DNA of 64,000 nt from Bacillus sp. HF117_J1_D (GTDB taxonomy: Bacteria; Bacillota; Bacilli; Bacillales; Bacillaceae_C). The stretch's first letter is position 1. Each line of letters begins with the position of its first letter. Shown here one piece after another: positions 17,280-25,030 of this stretch. Under the pieces are notes generated by a model that saw nothing but the letters and a program-made list of their open reading frames with translations, made no database searches and was not told the DNA's origin. Position numbers and translations under genes: made by a program. Location of the stretch: contig JAABNQ010000004.1 of assembly GCA_009928435.1 (NCBI GenBank), positions 1 to 64,000 of the forward strand, in the 5' to 3' direction.

Positions 17280-18036
17280 TTCAACCCTACTCACAATTGA
17301 ATAGGATTACCCTGCCTTCATTCTACGAAAAAAATTATGATAATGCAAGGCTTAGTTTCCTATTGTCTTTTTTAGGCAGGGTATTCCGTTGGTGGACTGC
17401 CGACTCACACCAATTAAAACTAAACTGGAAAGGTTATGGATTAGCCGATGCAATAATTAATCCTAGGCGATATACAAGCATTACCCTGTTTATGCTTATC
17501 GCTGAATGGTGCGAACGACCATCAACGGTTCGGTGGAAAGTTTGAGGTAGATATACCTGCAAGACAAGTCACATTTCCTGTCATGGGCAAACTTTTGACA
17601 GTAGGCTTGTTTGGATTAATAGTCCACGACTAAACAGGGGCTAAACAATACGGATTCCATAACCCGATATACAAAAGTGTCGCTTGCCTATGTTCATTTG
17701 ATTATTTTTTTAGTCAATTGAGCGTAGGCAACAACTTTGCTTCCAAGCCGTTGTCCATACACCTCAACCAAAAGTATAAGGGCGTAAGATCAAAGTCAAG
17801 TCATTACGTCAAAAAAAATGCAATGAAGATAAGCCGAAAACATACGAGTTTTTTAGTATAAATAAAACTAGCTCCGATGGTCTGCATAGTGTTTGTAAAG
17901 CTTGTAGATAATTGGGCAGAAAAACGGTGAAAAACAAGCAGTAAAACACATATATAAATATGAGGGGTTAACAGTTGTAGAAAGCGTCTAAAAAACTCCG
18001 TAAAAGAGCTATATATTGAGATCATCATATAAAAGT
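17280..18036 (+). other. degenerate region with a zinc-ribbon remnant
   Basis: No intact gene found. An 82-codon frame at 17297-17545 lacks a ribosome-binding site and family features. Around 17780-17911 a frame without a start reads KKCNEDKPKTYEFFSIN, then SDGLHSVCKACR and a stop, which resembles the Cys-rich N-terminal ribbon of phage HNH/zinc proteins with one cysteine pair damaged. The stretch appears to be decayed phage genes upstream of the ParB-like remnant. Confidence 0.4.
17985..18022 (+). repeat. AAGAGCTATATA repeat, copy 1
   Basis: CTAAAAAACTCCGTAAAAGAGC then TATATATTGAG. First of four copies of a hairpin (ACTC...GAG) plus AT-rich motif, directly in front of the ParB-like remnant. 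Confidence 0.7.
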
Positions 18037-18324
18037 ATGGCTAAAGAGGTATCAAGGATTGCTAATTTTTTGAAGGAGTATTGGGGAGTAAAAAACGGAA
18101 CTAATCAACACGATAGGGTTCGCCAAAATGGCGGAGGCAAAACGACAAAGGACATTGCGGACTTTATCGGAGAGCCTAAGCGGAATACTGAACGTATTTT
18201 AAAACTCCACGACCTAATCCCTGAACTCCAAGATTTAGTAAGCGAAGGGAAACTTGGTACGACAGCAGGGGAACAGTTAGCCTATATGTCCGAAGAAAAT
18301 CAACGTGCTTTACTTGATGTGTGA
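18037..18324 (+). pseudogene. ParB/Spo0J-like protein, truncated to its central helix-turn-helix
   Basis: The reading frame gives TTKDIADFIGEPKRNTERIL and KLHDLIPELQDLVSEGKLGT, the ParB-type HTH core, then AGEQLAYMSEENQRALLDV and a stop. It lacks the N-terminal nuclease-like ParB domain (ERR/GxxR box) and most of the C-terminus. Another frame overlapping its end (18305-18547) carries a Cys4 ribbon, so a frameshift may have split one gene. ATG 18037 has no strong ribosome-binding site. In phages such proteins act in replication or regulation; here it may be inactive. Confidence 0.6.
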
Positions 18325-18547
18325 CATCAATGGTTATATTCCAACTTTAGCTAAGGGGAATTTTCCCCCAAGTGATTTTTTCATCAAAGGAACTAAGCAA
18401 TGTGAGAAATGTGGGGAAAGAGTTGAAGAATATAATACTAAAAAGTATTGTAGTGAGTGTGCTGAGGTGGTATGGAAAGAACAGGTTAAAATGAATATGA
18501 GAAAATATCGAGAACGAAGAAAACGTTATAAAAATGAAGATGCTTAA
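18305..18547 (+). CDS. small Cys4 zinc-finger protein, possibly the 3' part of the ParB-like gene
   Basis: About 80 codons. The C-terminal half reads KQCEKCGERVEEYNTKKYCS followed by ECAEVVWKEQ and a very basic tail (RKYRERRKRYKN). Two CxxC pairs suggest zinc binding, and the tail suggests nucleic-acid contact. The apparent start lies inside the preceding ORF with no ribosome-binding site, so it may be the frameshifted end of that gene or start internally. Confidence 0.45.
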   Translation: MLYLMCDINGYIPTLAKGNFPPSDFFIKGTKQCEKCGERVEEYNTKKYCSECAEVVWKEQVKMNMRKYRERRKRYKNEDA

Positions 18548-18662
18548 ACCTTGCTATATCAACATTCGTATAATATAAGGATGATATAAAACCTCTCAAA
18601 CCCTTGATGTTACTGGCTTTATAGCACTTTCCTCTTGATTCCCGTTAAAGGAAGAGTGTAAG

Positions 18663-18723
18663 AAATGTAGATAGTTTGGTCAAAACGTGACTAAAAAACT
18701 CCATAAAAGAGCTATATAGTGAG
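18663..18723 (+). repeat. AAGAGCTATATA repeat, copy 2
   Basis: A unit of about 60 bp from AAATGTAGATAGTTTGGTCA to GAGCTATATAGTGAG, nearly identical to copy 4. Confidence 0.75.
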
Positions 18724-18997
18724 GAATATTAAATAAATTAATATAAAATAGATGTTTTAATTGTAACGAAATAGAAACCCTGCCAACCCTTGATACATCA
18801 ACGTTTCACTTTTATAAGGAATTTCAAGTACATTGGATAACATTGATATATGGGGCTTTAAGGGGGCAATTCCTTAATCTCCCCTAAAGGAAGGAAGTGC
18901 CGAAAAAAACTATTAAATAGTGTTCTTAATTTAAATATATTATAATGAGGGCATAAAAAGTAATTAAATGGTAAAAATGCGAGGTTTTAGGAAAAAG

Positions 18998-19035
18998 CCT
19001 AAATAAAACTCTACAAAAGAGCTATATAATGGGAG
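18998..19035 (+). repeat. AAGAGCTATATA repeat, copy 3
   Basis: CCTAAATAAAACTCTACAAA then AGAGCTATATAATGGGAGG. The most diverged copy; it contains a perfect TATAAT. Confidence 0.65.
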
Positions 19036-19048
19036 GTATGCAGAAAAT

Positions 19049-19110
19049 AAATGTAGATAGTTTGGTCAAAAAGTGACTAAAAAACTCTCCAAAAGAGCTA
19101 TATATTGAGA
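19049..19110 (+). repeat. AAGAGCTATATA repeat, copy 4
   Basis: AAATGTAGATAGTTTGGTCA through AAAAGAGCTATATATTGAGA, matching copy 2 over about 60 bases. It is the last unit before the structural gene operon. Confidence 0.75.
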
Positions 19111-19231
19111 TATATTAAATTTCATTGAGTATCATTATCTGATGATATTGAATGAAGGTTAATACCTTCAATGTGTCTAACCATAATTTAATTATTAGTC
19201 AATCTTTCACAGGTTGACCTCCTTATCTTGA

Positions 19232-19260
19232 GAGTGGGCTACATGCCTACTCATTTTTTT
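19232..19260 (+). terminator. terminator before the holin-like gene
   Basis: GAGTGGGC / GCCTACTC around TACAT, followed by ATTTTTTT. Confidence 0.65.
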
Positions 19261-19311
19261 ATTTATTTTTTACTCAATTTATTTAATTTTATATGAGAGG
19301 GGATGATCCCA

Positions 19312-19527
19312 TTGGATTTACAGTCACTTCCTCCTGAATTATGGCTACAAGGAATATTCTGTGCCTTGTTTGTTTGGTTATTGCGTTTTGTAATGACTGA
19401 ATCAAAAGAAAGGGAAGATCGGTTATATGCTCAAATAGAACGGCAGAATGAAACGCAGGATAAAATTGTATCTTCTCTTGAAAGACTAGAAAAGGATGTT
19501 ATGGAAATTAAAAAGGGGGTTAAATAA
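19312..19527 (+). CDS. BhlA/UviB-type holin-like protein
   Basis: About 71 residues: one N-terminal transmembrane segment (LWLQGIFCALFVWLLRFVMT) followed by a charged coiled coil (KEREDRLYAQIERQNETQDK, then LERLEKDVMEIKKG). This is the layout of BhlA/UviB proteins, small holin-like or bacteriocin-release proteins that permeabilise the membrane. TTG 19312 lies eight bases after GAGGGG; ATG 19303 overlaps that site. No endolysin gene accompanies it. First gene of the structural block. Confidence 0.75.
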   Translation: MDLQSLPPELWLQGIFCALFVWLLRFVMTESKEREDRLYAQIERQNETQDKIVSSLERLEKDVMEIKKGVK

Positions 19528-19934
19528 TGGCAGAGATCAAACAGGATGGCTATGTATCATTAAGAACATTCATCACATCAAATTGGAAACAAGTATTAAT
19601 TTTTGATGATCAAGGCGAAGAAGTTAAAAGGTTGTCAGTTGATGATAACAAAGTCAAGTGGACACACGAAAAAGAAACTAGGGAAGAATATATTGGGAAT
19701 GACAAGTACGGTAGACCGATATATGACCAAGTTGAATTTGAGAGCAATCAAGAATTGGAATTGACCATTAACCTTACTGGTGCAGATTTTACCCTTCCGG
19801 CCACTATATCAAAGTGTGTGATTAGGTATGAAGATAAAGAAATGTCCAGCGAAAATTTTCAACCCTTTACTTTTGAAACCGCAAATGATCAACTCACAAT
19901 TAAACACAAAATACAAGTGCCTGCCGTTGGGTAG
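19527..19934 (+). CDS. element protein of unknown function (135 aa)
   Basis: Unrecognised. A mixed alpha/beta 135-residue protein, strongly charged in the centre (VKWTHEKETREEYIGNDKYG) and beta-rich after residue 70. ATG overlaps the previous stop and follows AAGGGGG. Place and composition suggest a minor virion or regulatory protein, but nothing in the sequence proves it. Confidence 0.55.
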   Translation: MAEIKQDGYVSLRTFITSNWKQVLIFDDQGEEVKRLSVDDNKVKWTHEKETREEYIGNDKYGRPIYDQVEFESNQELELTINLTGADFTLPATISKCVIRYEDKEMSSENFQPFTFETANDQLTIKHKIQVPAVG

Positions 19935-19941
19935 GTGATGG

Positions 19942-20319
19942 ATGATGATAATTCAATTACATTCATACGTAAATCCGATTAAATCAACGGTAGGGCATAA
20001 CAAAGAGGTTGTTATCAAAAATGAAACTGTTCAGGTTGAGTCGTATATCTTACCAATTGTCACAATTGCAGCCGTACCCAAAAAGCAAACAGAAGAAATT
20101 ACTTCATTTGTCTTGCCTATCAATAGTAATGTATCACTGGCAAACATATCAAAAAAAGAGACTATTATACTCATTTCCTATATAACGCATATAAACGCTC
20201 ATACAGACGTTTTAGCACCTCCTAATGCAAATGTATTCAATGCTTATCTATCGTATCAAGAAAACGATTCTAAAGCGTTGTTTATAGAAAATAGAACATT
20301 TACGGAGGTGATTAATTGA
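19942..20319 (+). CDS. element protein of unknown function (125 aa)
   Basis: Unrecognised. It is built from repeated beta-strand-like stretches that each end in a similar phrase: ESYILPIVTIAA, TSFVLPINSNVS and ISYITHINAHTD, spaced about 35 residues. This suggests three divergent copies of a beta unit, as seen in some phage fibre or decoration proteins. ATG follows TAGGTG; the next gene starts one base after its stop. Confidence 0.55.
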   Translation: MMIIQLHSYVNPIKSTVGHNKEVVIKNETVQVESYILPIVTIAAVPKKQTEEITSFVLPINSNVSLANISKKETIILISYITHINAHTDVLAPPNANVFNAYLSYQENDSKALFIENRTFTEVIN

Positions 20320-20320
20320 T

Positions 20321-20605
20321 ATGGCATACATAGGGGATACAGTACGCTTAAAGGTTCACTTTAAATCATTTGATGGGGATTCGATTGATCCTGATGATAT
20401 TACTTTAATAATTTACAACACTAATAAAAGCGTAATTGAAACTATCCCTATATCAGATGAAAACAAAACAGCCACAGGACAATATTATTACGATTATGTA
20501 GTCGTACCCGATGACATACAAGAATATTTTATATTCGAGTTTCGAGGGTTACATAATAATAATCCTATTCTTGCTAGGGATAGGGTGAATATTAAATTTA
20601 ATTAA
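20321..20605 (+). CDS. beta-rich small phage protein (94 aa)
   Basis: DTVRLKVHFKSFDGDSIDPD followed by ITLIIYN and later GQYYYDYVVV... FEFRG resembles the immunoglobulin-like small proteins often found in Firmicutes phage structural clusters, some linked to baseplates or head decoration. Family name not recalled with certainty. ATG lies 13 bases after GGAGGTG. Part of the tightly packed run from 19.3 to 21.2 kb. Confidence 0.55.
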   Translation: MAYIGDTVRLKVHFKSFDGDSIDPDDITLIIYNTNKSVIETIPISDENKTATGQYYYDYVVVPDDIQEYFIFEFRGLHNNNPILARDRVNIKFN

Positions 20606-20624
20606 TCAAAGGGGAGGTCAATAA

Positions 20625-20813
20625 ATGAACGTAATATTTCTTGAAAATAATCAAATTGTGGATACTTTAGAGATTGATGATATTAATTCGTTTATCAAAA
20701 CTCTAAAAAGTGTCGACCAAATTAAGTTACATGATAAATATGCAGATGTATTTGAAATTTTATTTGATGTCTATAATGACAGATTAAAAGTCAATATACA
20801 TCTTATTAATTAA
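20625..20813 (+). CDS. element protein of unknown function (62 aa)
   Basis: Unrecognised. A small acidic protein (MNVIFLENNQIVDTLEIDDI). ATG follows GGGGAGG; it is followed 18 bases later by the scaffold-like gene. Confidence 0.55.
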   Translation: MNVIFLENNQIVDTLEIDDINSFIKTLKSVDQIKLHDKYADVFEILFDVYNDRLKVNIHLIN

Positions 20814-20831
20814 TCAAAGGGGGTCAAAGCG

Positions 20832-21242
20832 ATGGAAAAAACTAATCAGGAATTAGAACAACAACAGGAACAAGAGTTGCAGCAAGAAGAAACAGAAGTC
20901 ATTGAGAAGGAAGGAGGGAATGAAGAAGAAGTTTCTCTAGTTGAACAAATTCAAGCCCAAAAAGAAGAATTGCTTCAAATGCAAAAGGACTTCTTTAAAA
21001 GGGAAGTTGAATTAACTTTGAAAGAAAATGGGCTTGAAAAGTTTGCTCCAATTATCAGAGTTGAGACAGAAGAAGAATTAAAAGAGGTTGTCGGAACACT
21101 TTCCCAAATTGTCACTGATATTAAAATTTCAACTGGTTATGTGCCAGCAGAGCATAAGAAACAAAACGAATATGATGCTTTTGCTTCAAAAGGTGATACA
21201 AAAGGTATGATTGCATCAAAATTATCAAAGTTGTTTGGATAA
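20832..21242 (+). CDS. scaffold-like capsid assembly protein
   Basis: A 136-residue, strongly helical, Glu/Gln-rich protein (EQQQEQELQQEETEVIEKEG) with a coiled-coil middle and a small C-terminal basic helix (GMIASKLSKLFG). Placed directly upstream of the major capsid gene, it has the composition and position of phage scaffolding proteins, whose C-terminal helix usually contacts the capsid protein. It is shorter than most scaffolds. ATG follows AAGGGGG. No separate capsid protease gene is visible. Confidence 0.7.
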   Translation: MEKTNQELEQQQEQELQQEETEVIEKEGGNEEEVSLVEQIQAQKEELLQMQKDFFKREVELTLKENGLEKFAPIIRVETEEELKEVVGTLSQIVTDIKISTGYVPAEHKKQNEYDAFASKGDTKGMIASKLSKLFG

Positions 21243-21277
21243 AAGACGCTTTAACAAAATGTTAGGGTGTCTTTTTT
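21243..21277 (+). terminator. terminator between scaffold and capsid genes
   Basis: AAGACGC / GGTGTCTT with an inner TAAC / GTTA extension, then six T. Partial termination here could tune the capsid-to-scaffold ratio. Confidence 0.7.
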
Positions 21278-21313
21278 ATATTAAAAAACTAAATTATAAA
21301 GGAGAAATGTTAA

Positions 21314-22183
21314 ATGTTTAAATCTACTAACTTTACTGATATGGAACAAATTTCACTTGCAAAGGAAATTGCGGTTATTGGTGTACAAGCTACTCCACTT
21401 ACTTCTATGTTGATGGCAAAAGGAAATGTTGAGAAAGCCCTATCCACTGTTTACACATGGAGAGAAAAGACTCTTGACCATGCAGATGATCTATCTGCCG
21501 TTGAGGGTTCAGATGATATTGTGTTTTATGAATCTGCAAGGGCTGAACTGAATAACATTTTGGAGATTTTCAAAAAAGGTTGTAGTATCAGTGGTTCTGC
21601 TATTGCCATGAAGTCTACCCAATTTGCAGAGGAAGTTAATGACCGCCTTCTTGAATTGAAAATCAATATTGAGAAAAAACTTATCAACGGATTGCGTAAT
21701 GATGGCAGCACAGCACCTTTCAAACGTCAATTGAGTGGATTGATTGAAATGGCAGACCCTTCTAATGCGGTTGAGGTTACTGGTGCAATTACAGAGGATG
21801 ATGTAAAGAAAGTTATGCGTAATCTATGGAATCAAGACCTTGCAGAAGGTACAGTTTATGCTTTTGTAAATGCGGATATAAAAGAGCAGATTGATGCAAT
21901 CTATAAAGACAAATACGGCTATAATCATGTAACTACTTCATTTGGTTTACTTGTAGATGAAATCAATACCAATTACGGGAAGGTACAATTCGTATTAAGC
22001 AAGCATGTTCCTGCTGATAAGGTTGTAGTATTCAATGACTCTTATGTTGACATTGCTTATTTGCGTCAACCACACTTTGAGCCACTAGCAAAAACAGGCG
22101 ACAGTGTGAAAGGACAAGTTATTGCAGAAGCAACACTTAAAGTAGGCAGTAAAAAAGGCGTTGCAGTTGTAACTGTATCCTAA
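21314..22183 (+). CDS. major capsid protein (SU10/DUF5309-like)
   Basis: A 289-residue protein with the features of HK97-fold capsid proteins of the SU10/DUF5309 type: N-terminal TPLTSMLMAKGNVEKALSTV and TWREKTLDHADD, the middle helix ELKINIEKKLINGLRNDGST, and the C-terminal FEPLAKTGDSVKGQVIAEAT strand. It should form the icosahedral head. ATG follows AAGGAG; own terminator behind. Flanked by a scaffold-like gene and, further on, terminase and portal, confirming a head module. The family name is from recall of its pattern, not from a search. Confidence 0.82.
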   Translation: MFKSTNFTDMEQISLAKEIAVIGVQATPLTSMLMAKGNVEKALSTVYTWREKTLDHADDLSAVEGSDDIVFYESARAELNNILEIFKKGCSISGSAIAMKSTQFAEEVNDRLLELKINIEKKLINGLRNDGSTAPFKRQLSGLIEMADPSNAVEVTGAITEDDVKKVMRNLWNQDLAEGTVYAFVNADIKEQIDAIYKDKYGYNHVTTSFGLLVDEINTNYGKVQFVLSKHVPADKVVVFNDSYVDIAYLRQPHFEPLAKTGDSVKGQVIAEATLKVGSKKGVAVVTVS

Positions 22184-22194
22184 TATACATAACT

Positions 22195-22226
22195 AAGAGG
22201 GTATCCATTCGGGTATCCTCTTTTAT
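22195..22226 (+). terminator. terminator of the capsid gene
   Basis: GAGGGTATCC / GGGTATCCTC around ATTC, followed by TTTTATTTTT. Confidence 0.85.
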
Positions 22227-22265
22227 TTTTCTTTATTTAAAACTCAATTTATTTAAGGGGTGAGG

Positions 22266-22445
22266 ATGATGATTGACTTGAGAGAAGTTTACCTTCTCAA
22301 AAGAAGAAAAAAGAAAATTACAGCAAAAGAAATTGCTCAATACATTAAATGTTCGGCTTCACTAATCAGCCGTTATGAAACTGGTGATTGTGGAATGATG
22401 CCGGATAAAGTAAAGGCATATAGAGAATATATAGATAAAAATTAA
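22266..22445 (+). CDS. small XRE-type helix-turn-helix protein
   Basis: About 59 residues, almost entirely a lambda-repressor-like HTH: KITAKEIAQYIKCSASLISR then YETGDCGMMPDKVKAYREYI. Probably a DNA-binding regulator of the element. ATG 22266 is five bases after AAGGGG; GTG 22260 and ATG 22269 are also possible. It stands alone between the capsid terminator and a non-coding gap, so it may control the next block. Confidence 0.7.
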   Translation: MMIDLREVYLLKRRKKKITAKEIAQYIKCSASLISRYETGDCGMMPDKVKAYREYIDKN

Positions 22446-22596
22446 TCATTATTTAATCAAGATATGGAGGTGAGCATGTGAAAGGCTTAAAAGATTCGGT
22501 ATAACCACTTCCTTTTATTGATGAGGAAGATGAGGAAGTGGATGACAGGTGTAGGATGAATTAAGGATAGTGGGAGAGTTTTTCTTTCACTAAGGT
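22446..22596 (+). other. short gap with hairpin and interrupted mini-ORF
   Basis: CCACTTCCT / AGGAAGTGG (22507-22541) forms a hairpin. A GTG at 22478 behind GGAGGTG opens a frame that meets TAA after eight codons and then continues acidic (PLPFIDEEDEEVDD) to another stop, possibly a decayed small gene. Confidence 0.35.
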
Positions 22597-23424
22597 ATGA
22601 ACGAATTTATGAAAAAACAATGTCCGGACTGGGCAAATGAAACAAACTTGGAATTTGATTTAATGATCGGTAATGATTCAGATAGTGCGTTGAGTTGTAA
22701 CTTATTAGAGGATATTACCAATGGCAATTGGAAGGTTAATTACTTCTATGACTTTGAAAACTTTTACAGACACGATAAAACAAACTTGCCAGTTGTAGGG
22801 GTGGATATGGCATTTAGTAAAAATGTACGATGCTTTGATAATCACGTTACAAAACTATATCCTCACAGCCCATACAATAAGGCAATGATCAATCCTAATT
22901 TATTCTATGACATATCGGCTGATAAAAACTACTATAAGAAATACCCATTCAGCACATTGATATTGGTTATGGCTTATTATGATATTCCTTTGCCAGAATC
23001 AGAAATAGGGAAAGATATTGTCATAGCAGTCGACTCTAGTTTTAAGGGGCATTATACAAGCAAAAAACACTTTAAAGATATACATACCGAATGGCTTGAA
23101 AGAATGGGGTTCATTGGGCTTATTGATCGTTTAAATATGAATCCAATCGACTATTATTACAACATACAAAAACAATTCGGACTGAATGAGCCGATACATA
23201 TTAATGATGATGGGTTGCTTTCCTCTAGGATTGATTTTGAAGGATTGCAGACCTATTTGAATTGGGAAATTGGATTGCCTGAAAAGAAATTTAAACTGAT
23301 TAAAGAGTGTCAAAGGGAAGGGCATTATCTAGGGAAAAAGCAGATACCTGATAGAGAGAAATTAATTTCACTAGCTTATACAGCAAAGGATTATGTGAGT
23401 TATACACATATTGACCTTGACTAA
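22597..23424 (+). CDS. unknown protein with DHH-like motifs
   Basis: A 275-residue protein, not recognised as a whole. Three stretches recall DHH phosphoesterases in order and spacing: IGNDSDSALSCNLL (residues 24-37, motif-I-like DxDS), VVGVDMAFS (66-74), and CFDNHVTK (79-86) in place of a DHH box. A later IAVDSSFKGHY could supply another acidic ligand. If so it would be a metal-dependent nuclease or phosphodiesterase with a degenerate DNH motif. The ribosome-binding site is weak. It lies between capsid and packaging genes. Confidence 0.4.
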   Translation: MNEFMKKQCPDWANETNLEFDLMIGNDSDSALSCNLLEDITNGNWKVNYFYDFENFYRHDKTNLPVVGVDMAFSKNVRCFDNHVTKLYPHSPYNKAMINPNLFYDISADKNYYKKYPFSTLILVMAYYDIPLPESEIGKDIVIAVDSSFKGHYTSKKHFKDIHTEWLERMGFIGLIDRLNMNPIDYYYNIQKQFGLNEPIHINDDGLLSSRIDFEGLQTYLNWEIGLPEKKFKLIKECQREGHYLGKKQIPDREKLISLAYTAKDYVSYTHIDLD

Positions 23425-23466
23425 CTTTGACCAATCGGGTATATTAAAATGGGGGAGGTATTAGGC

Positions 23467-23655
23467 ATGGCGAACAAAGATTACTTTTTTTGTTACAATA
23501 AGAAAGTTTCCGACTGGATGAAAACTAAAAACATACGACATATCACCGTAGCACAAGATCCAAAGACAAAGAAGATTTTTAGTTTATTTGAAATTAATGA
23601 ATCATTTAAAAAGGCACTAGAAGAATATAAGCTAAGCAAATGTAAATCAGATTAA
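23467..23655 (+). CDS. DUF5659-like small protein
   Basis: A 62-residue protein reading KDYFFCYNKKVSDWMKTKNI and HITVAQDPKTKKIFSLFEI, a pattern I associate with DUF5659 proteins in phages and integrative elements. Role unknown. ATG 23467 follows GGGGGAGG with ten bases; the frame's first ATG at 23449 precedes that site. Confidence 0.6.
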   Translation: MANKDYFFCYNKKVSDWMKTKNIRHITVAQDPKTKKIFSLFEINESFKKALEEYKLSKCKSD

Positions 23656-23701
23656 ATATGAAACTCTAATCTAATTCAATTATCTAAATCAGGAGGTACA
23701 T

Positions 23702-24826
23702 ATGAGTAATACTATTGAGGTAAATGAGGAACAGGCAATAAATATCACTATTGAACATGGATATGAAGGTAATGAGTTTGAAACGGCTGCATGGAAACAA
23801 AGAGGGTATTTAAAAAACAATGGAACACTCAAAGCATTAATCAAAAAACTAAATACAATCTTCAATAAAGTTGAAATAGACGGCAGTGGAAAGAAACGTA
23901 CATACATACTTATAGATAAAAAAGAAACTCCTACAGAAATTAAACATAATTACAAAGGCACATTGCCAACGGATGAAGATGAAATCATGAAGGAATACAT
24001 TTTTAGTAGACTATGTGTTATTGAAAATGAAGTGTCAAATTCTTATATTGGTTGGTCTGAATTTTTTGGGTTCTTTAATATTGAGAAATCATATGCAAAT
24101 GAAATGATTGAGTGTATTAAGGATTTGCATATGGGGTTTCCCACAATTTATAATCCAAAAGAGGTAGTAGATAAGTTTTTCCAAGCAATAATCACTAGAA
24201 ATAAAGATGTTATCAATAATTCCTTTAAAAGACTTCAAAAGGAAAAGCGCATCAAAGTAGAGGAAATTTATAACTTCAAGCGTGTAGATGGGGATTATGA
24301 ACAAGTAGAACAAGAAGAATATCAAGATGCACAGGAGCATCTAAAAGAATTTTTGGAAACAAAAGATGTGACATACTACCAATATAGCCAGTCGATTGCA
24401 AGTATTCATCTTTCAAAAAAGATGAAAAGGGTTTTAAAAGAAGTCAAAAAGGAACTAGAGGAACATTTTGATATTGATTATTTCTTTAAGACATTCAAAG
24501 TTACGGTTTTAGATAAAACACAAAAACAGGAAATCACAAATGAAGAGTTTGAAGAAGCGTATTTCCAACAATTTATTAAATTAACACATGACCGGCAAAA
24601 CAGGGAAAAGTATATGACTTCAATTTCATTTTGGCAAAGATTTTATTTACTCAATACCCTAACCCTATTGAATTATTTTGAGGTATATGATGTTGATGAA
24701 ATGCTTGCAGATGCAAAGAAAAAGCAAGGCGAACAAACAGATGATTATTATCTAGACTATGCTATTTATCTATCTGAACAGAAAGAAAATGAAAAGATTA
24801 GAAGAAATACTTTCGGAAGTATTTAG
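23702..24826 (+). CDS. large helical element protein, possibly replication or head related
   Basis: A 374-residue protein of unknown family. The N-terminal 70 residues (ETAAWKQRGYLKNNGTLKAL then KKLNTIFNKVEI) look like a small winged-helix-type domain, the rest is helical and charged with two long Lys/Glu segments. No Walker, zinc, nuclease or membrane motif is visible. ATG follows a perfect AGGAGG. Its own terminator follows. Replication initiator is one possibility because no other replication gene is present, but that is inference from absence. Confidence 0.5.
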   Translation: MSNTIEVNEEQAINITIEHGYEGNEFETAAWKQRGYLKNNGTLKALIKKLNTIFNKVEIDGSGKKRTYILIDKKETPTEIKHNYKGTLPTDEDEIMKEYIFSRLCVIENEVSNSYIGWSEFFGFFNIEKSYANEMIECIKDLHMGFPTIYNPKEVVDKFFQAIITRNKDVINNSFKRLQKEKRIKVEEIYNFKRVDGDYEQVEQEEYQDAQEHLKEFLETKDVTYYQYSQSIASIHLSKKMKRVLKEVKKELEEHFDIDYFFKTFKVTVLDKTQKQEITNEEFEEAYFQQFIKLTHDRQNREKYMTSISFWQRFYLLNTLTLLNYFEVYDVDEMLADAKKKQGEQTDDYYLDYAIYLSEQKENEKIRRNTFGSI

Positions 24827-24836
24827 GATTAAAATT

Positions 24837-24895
24837 TGACCCCAACCCAGACCTTTAATATAAATAATTATTATTAATACTTTGGGTTAGGGTCA
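24837..24895 (+). terminator. long inverted repeat behind the helical protein gene
   Basis: TGACCCCAACCCA pairs with TGGGTTAGGGTCA (one bulge) around an AT-only loop of about 30 bases, followed by CTTTTT. Terminator-like, with an unusually long AT-rich loop. Confidence 0.65.
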
Positions 24896-24916
24896 CTTTT
24901 TAAATTAAAGAGCCTA

Positions 24917-24984
24917 CCGCACCATTTCAACGGAAAAGCGTGTTGAAATGGCTTGGTGTTCAGGCAAAGAAAACCGCTTTGCCT
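24917..24984 (+). repeat. two adjacent perfect hairpins upstream of terS
   Basis: CCATTTCAAC / GTTGAAATGG (24922-24931 and 24942-24951), extended by CACC / GGTG, and AGGCAAAG / CTTTGCCT (24962-24969 and 24977-24984). Only the second is near a short T-run. They lie 47 bases ahead of the packaging operon and could be a leader structure or packaging site. Confidence 0.55.
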
Positions 24985-25030
24985 TCACCATATTTTTCTA
25001 TTCACAAATTTAATCAAAGGAGAATCGGAA

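Larger units (their letters stand above)
18548..19231 (+). other. non-coding control region with repeats
   Basis: No ORF is supported over nearly 700 bases. It holds three of the four AAGAGCTATATA repeats, two CCCTTGAT motifs (18599-18608 and 18784-18797, the second extended to the palindrome TTGATACATCAA), and AT-rich promoter-like boxes (TATAAT at 18570-18575 and near 18940). It may be the regulatory or replication region of the element. Confidence 0.5.

Noticed and set aside
17297-17545. 82-codon frame in the element
   Set aside because: TTG start without a Shine-Dalgarno and no family features; treated as part of a degenerate stretch.
17985-19110. Repeats in the element's control region as a CRISPR array
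   Set aside because: Copies are irregularly spaced (about 680, 335 and 50 bases), the intervening DNA is not spacer-like in length, and no cas gene is present.
24953-25030. N-terminal extension of the small gene before terS
   Set aside because: It would translate the two perfect hairpins; AAAGGAG places the real start at 25031.
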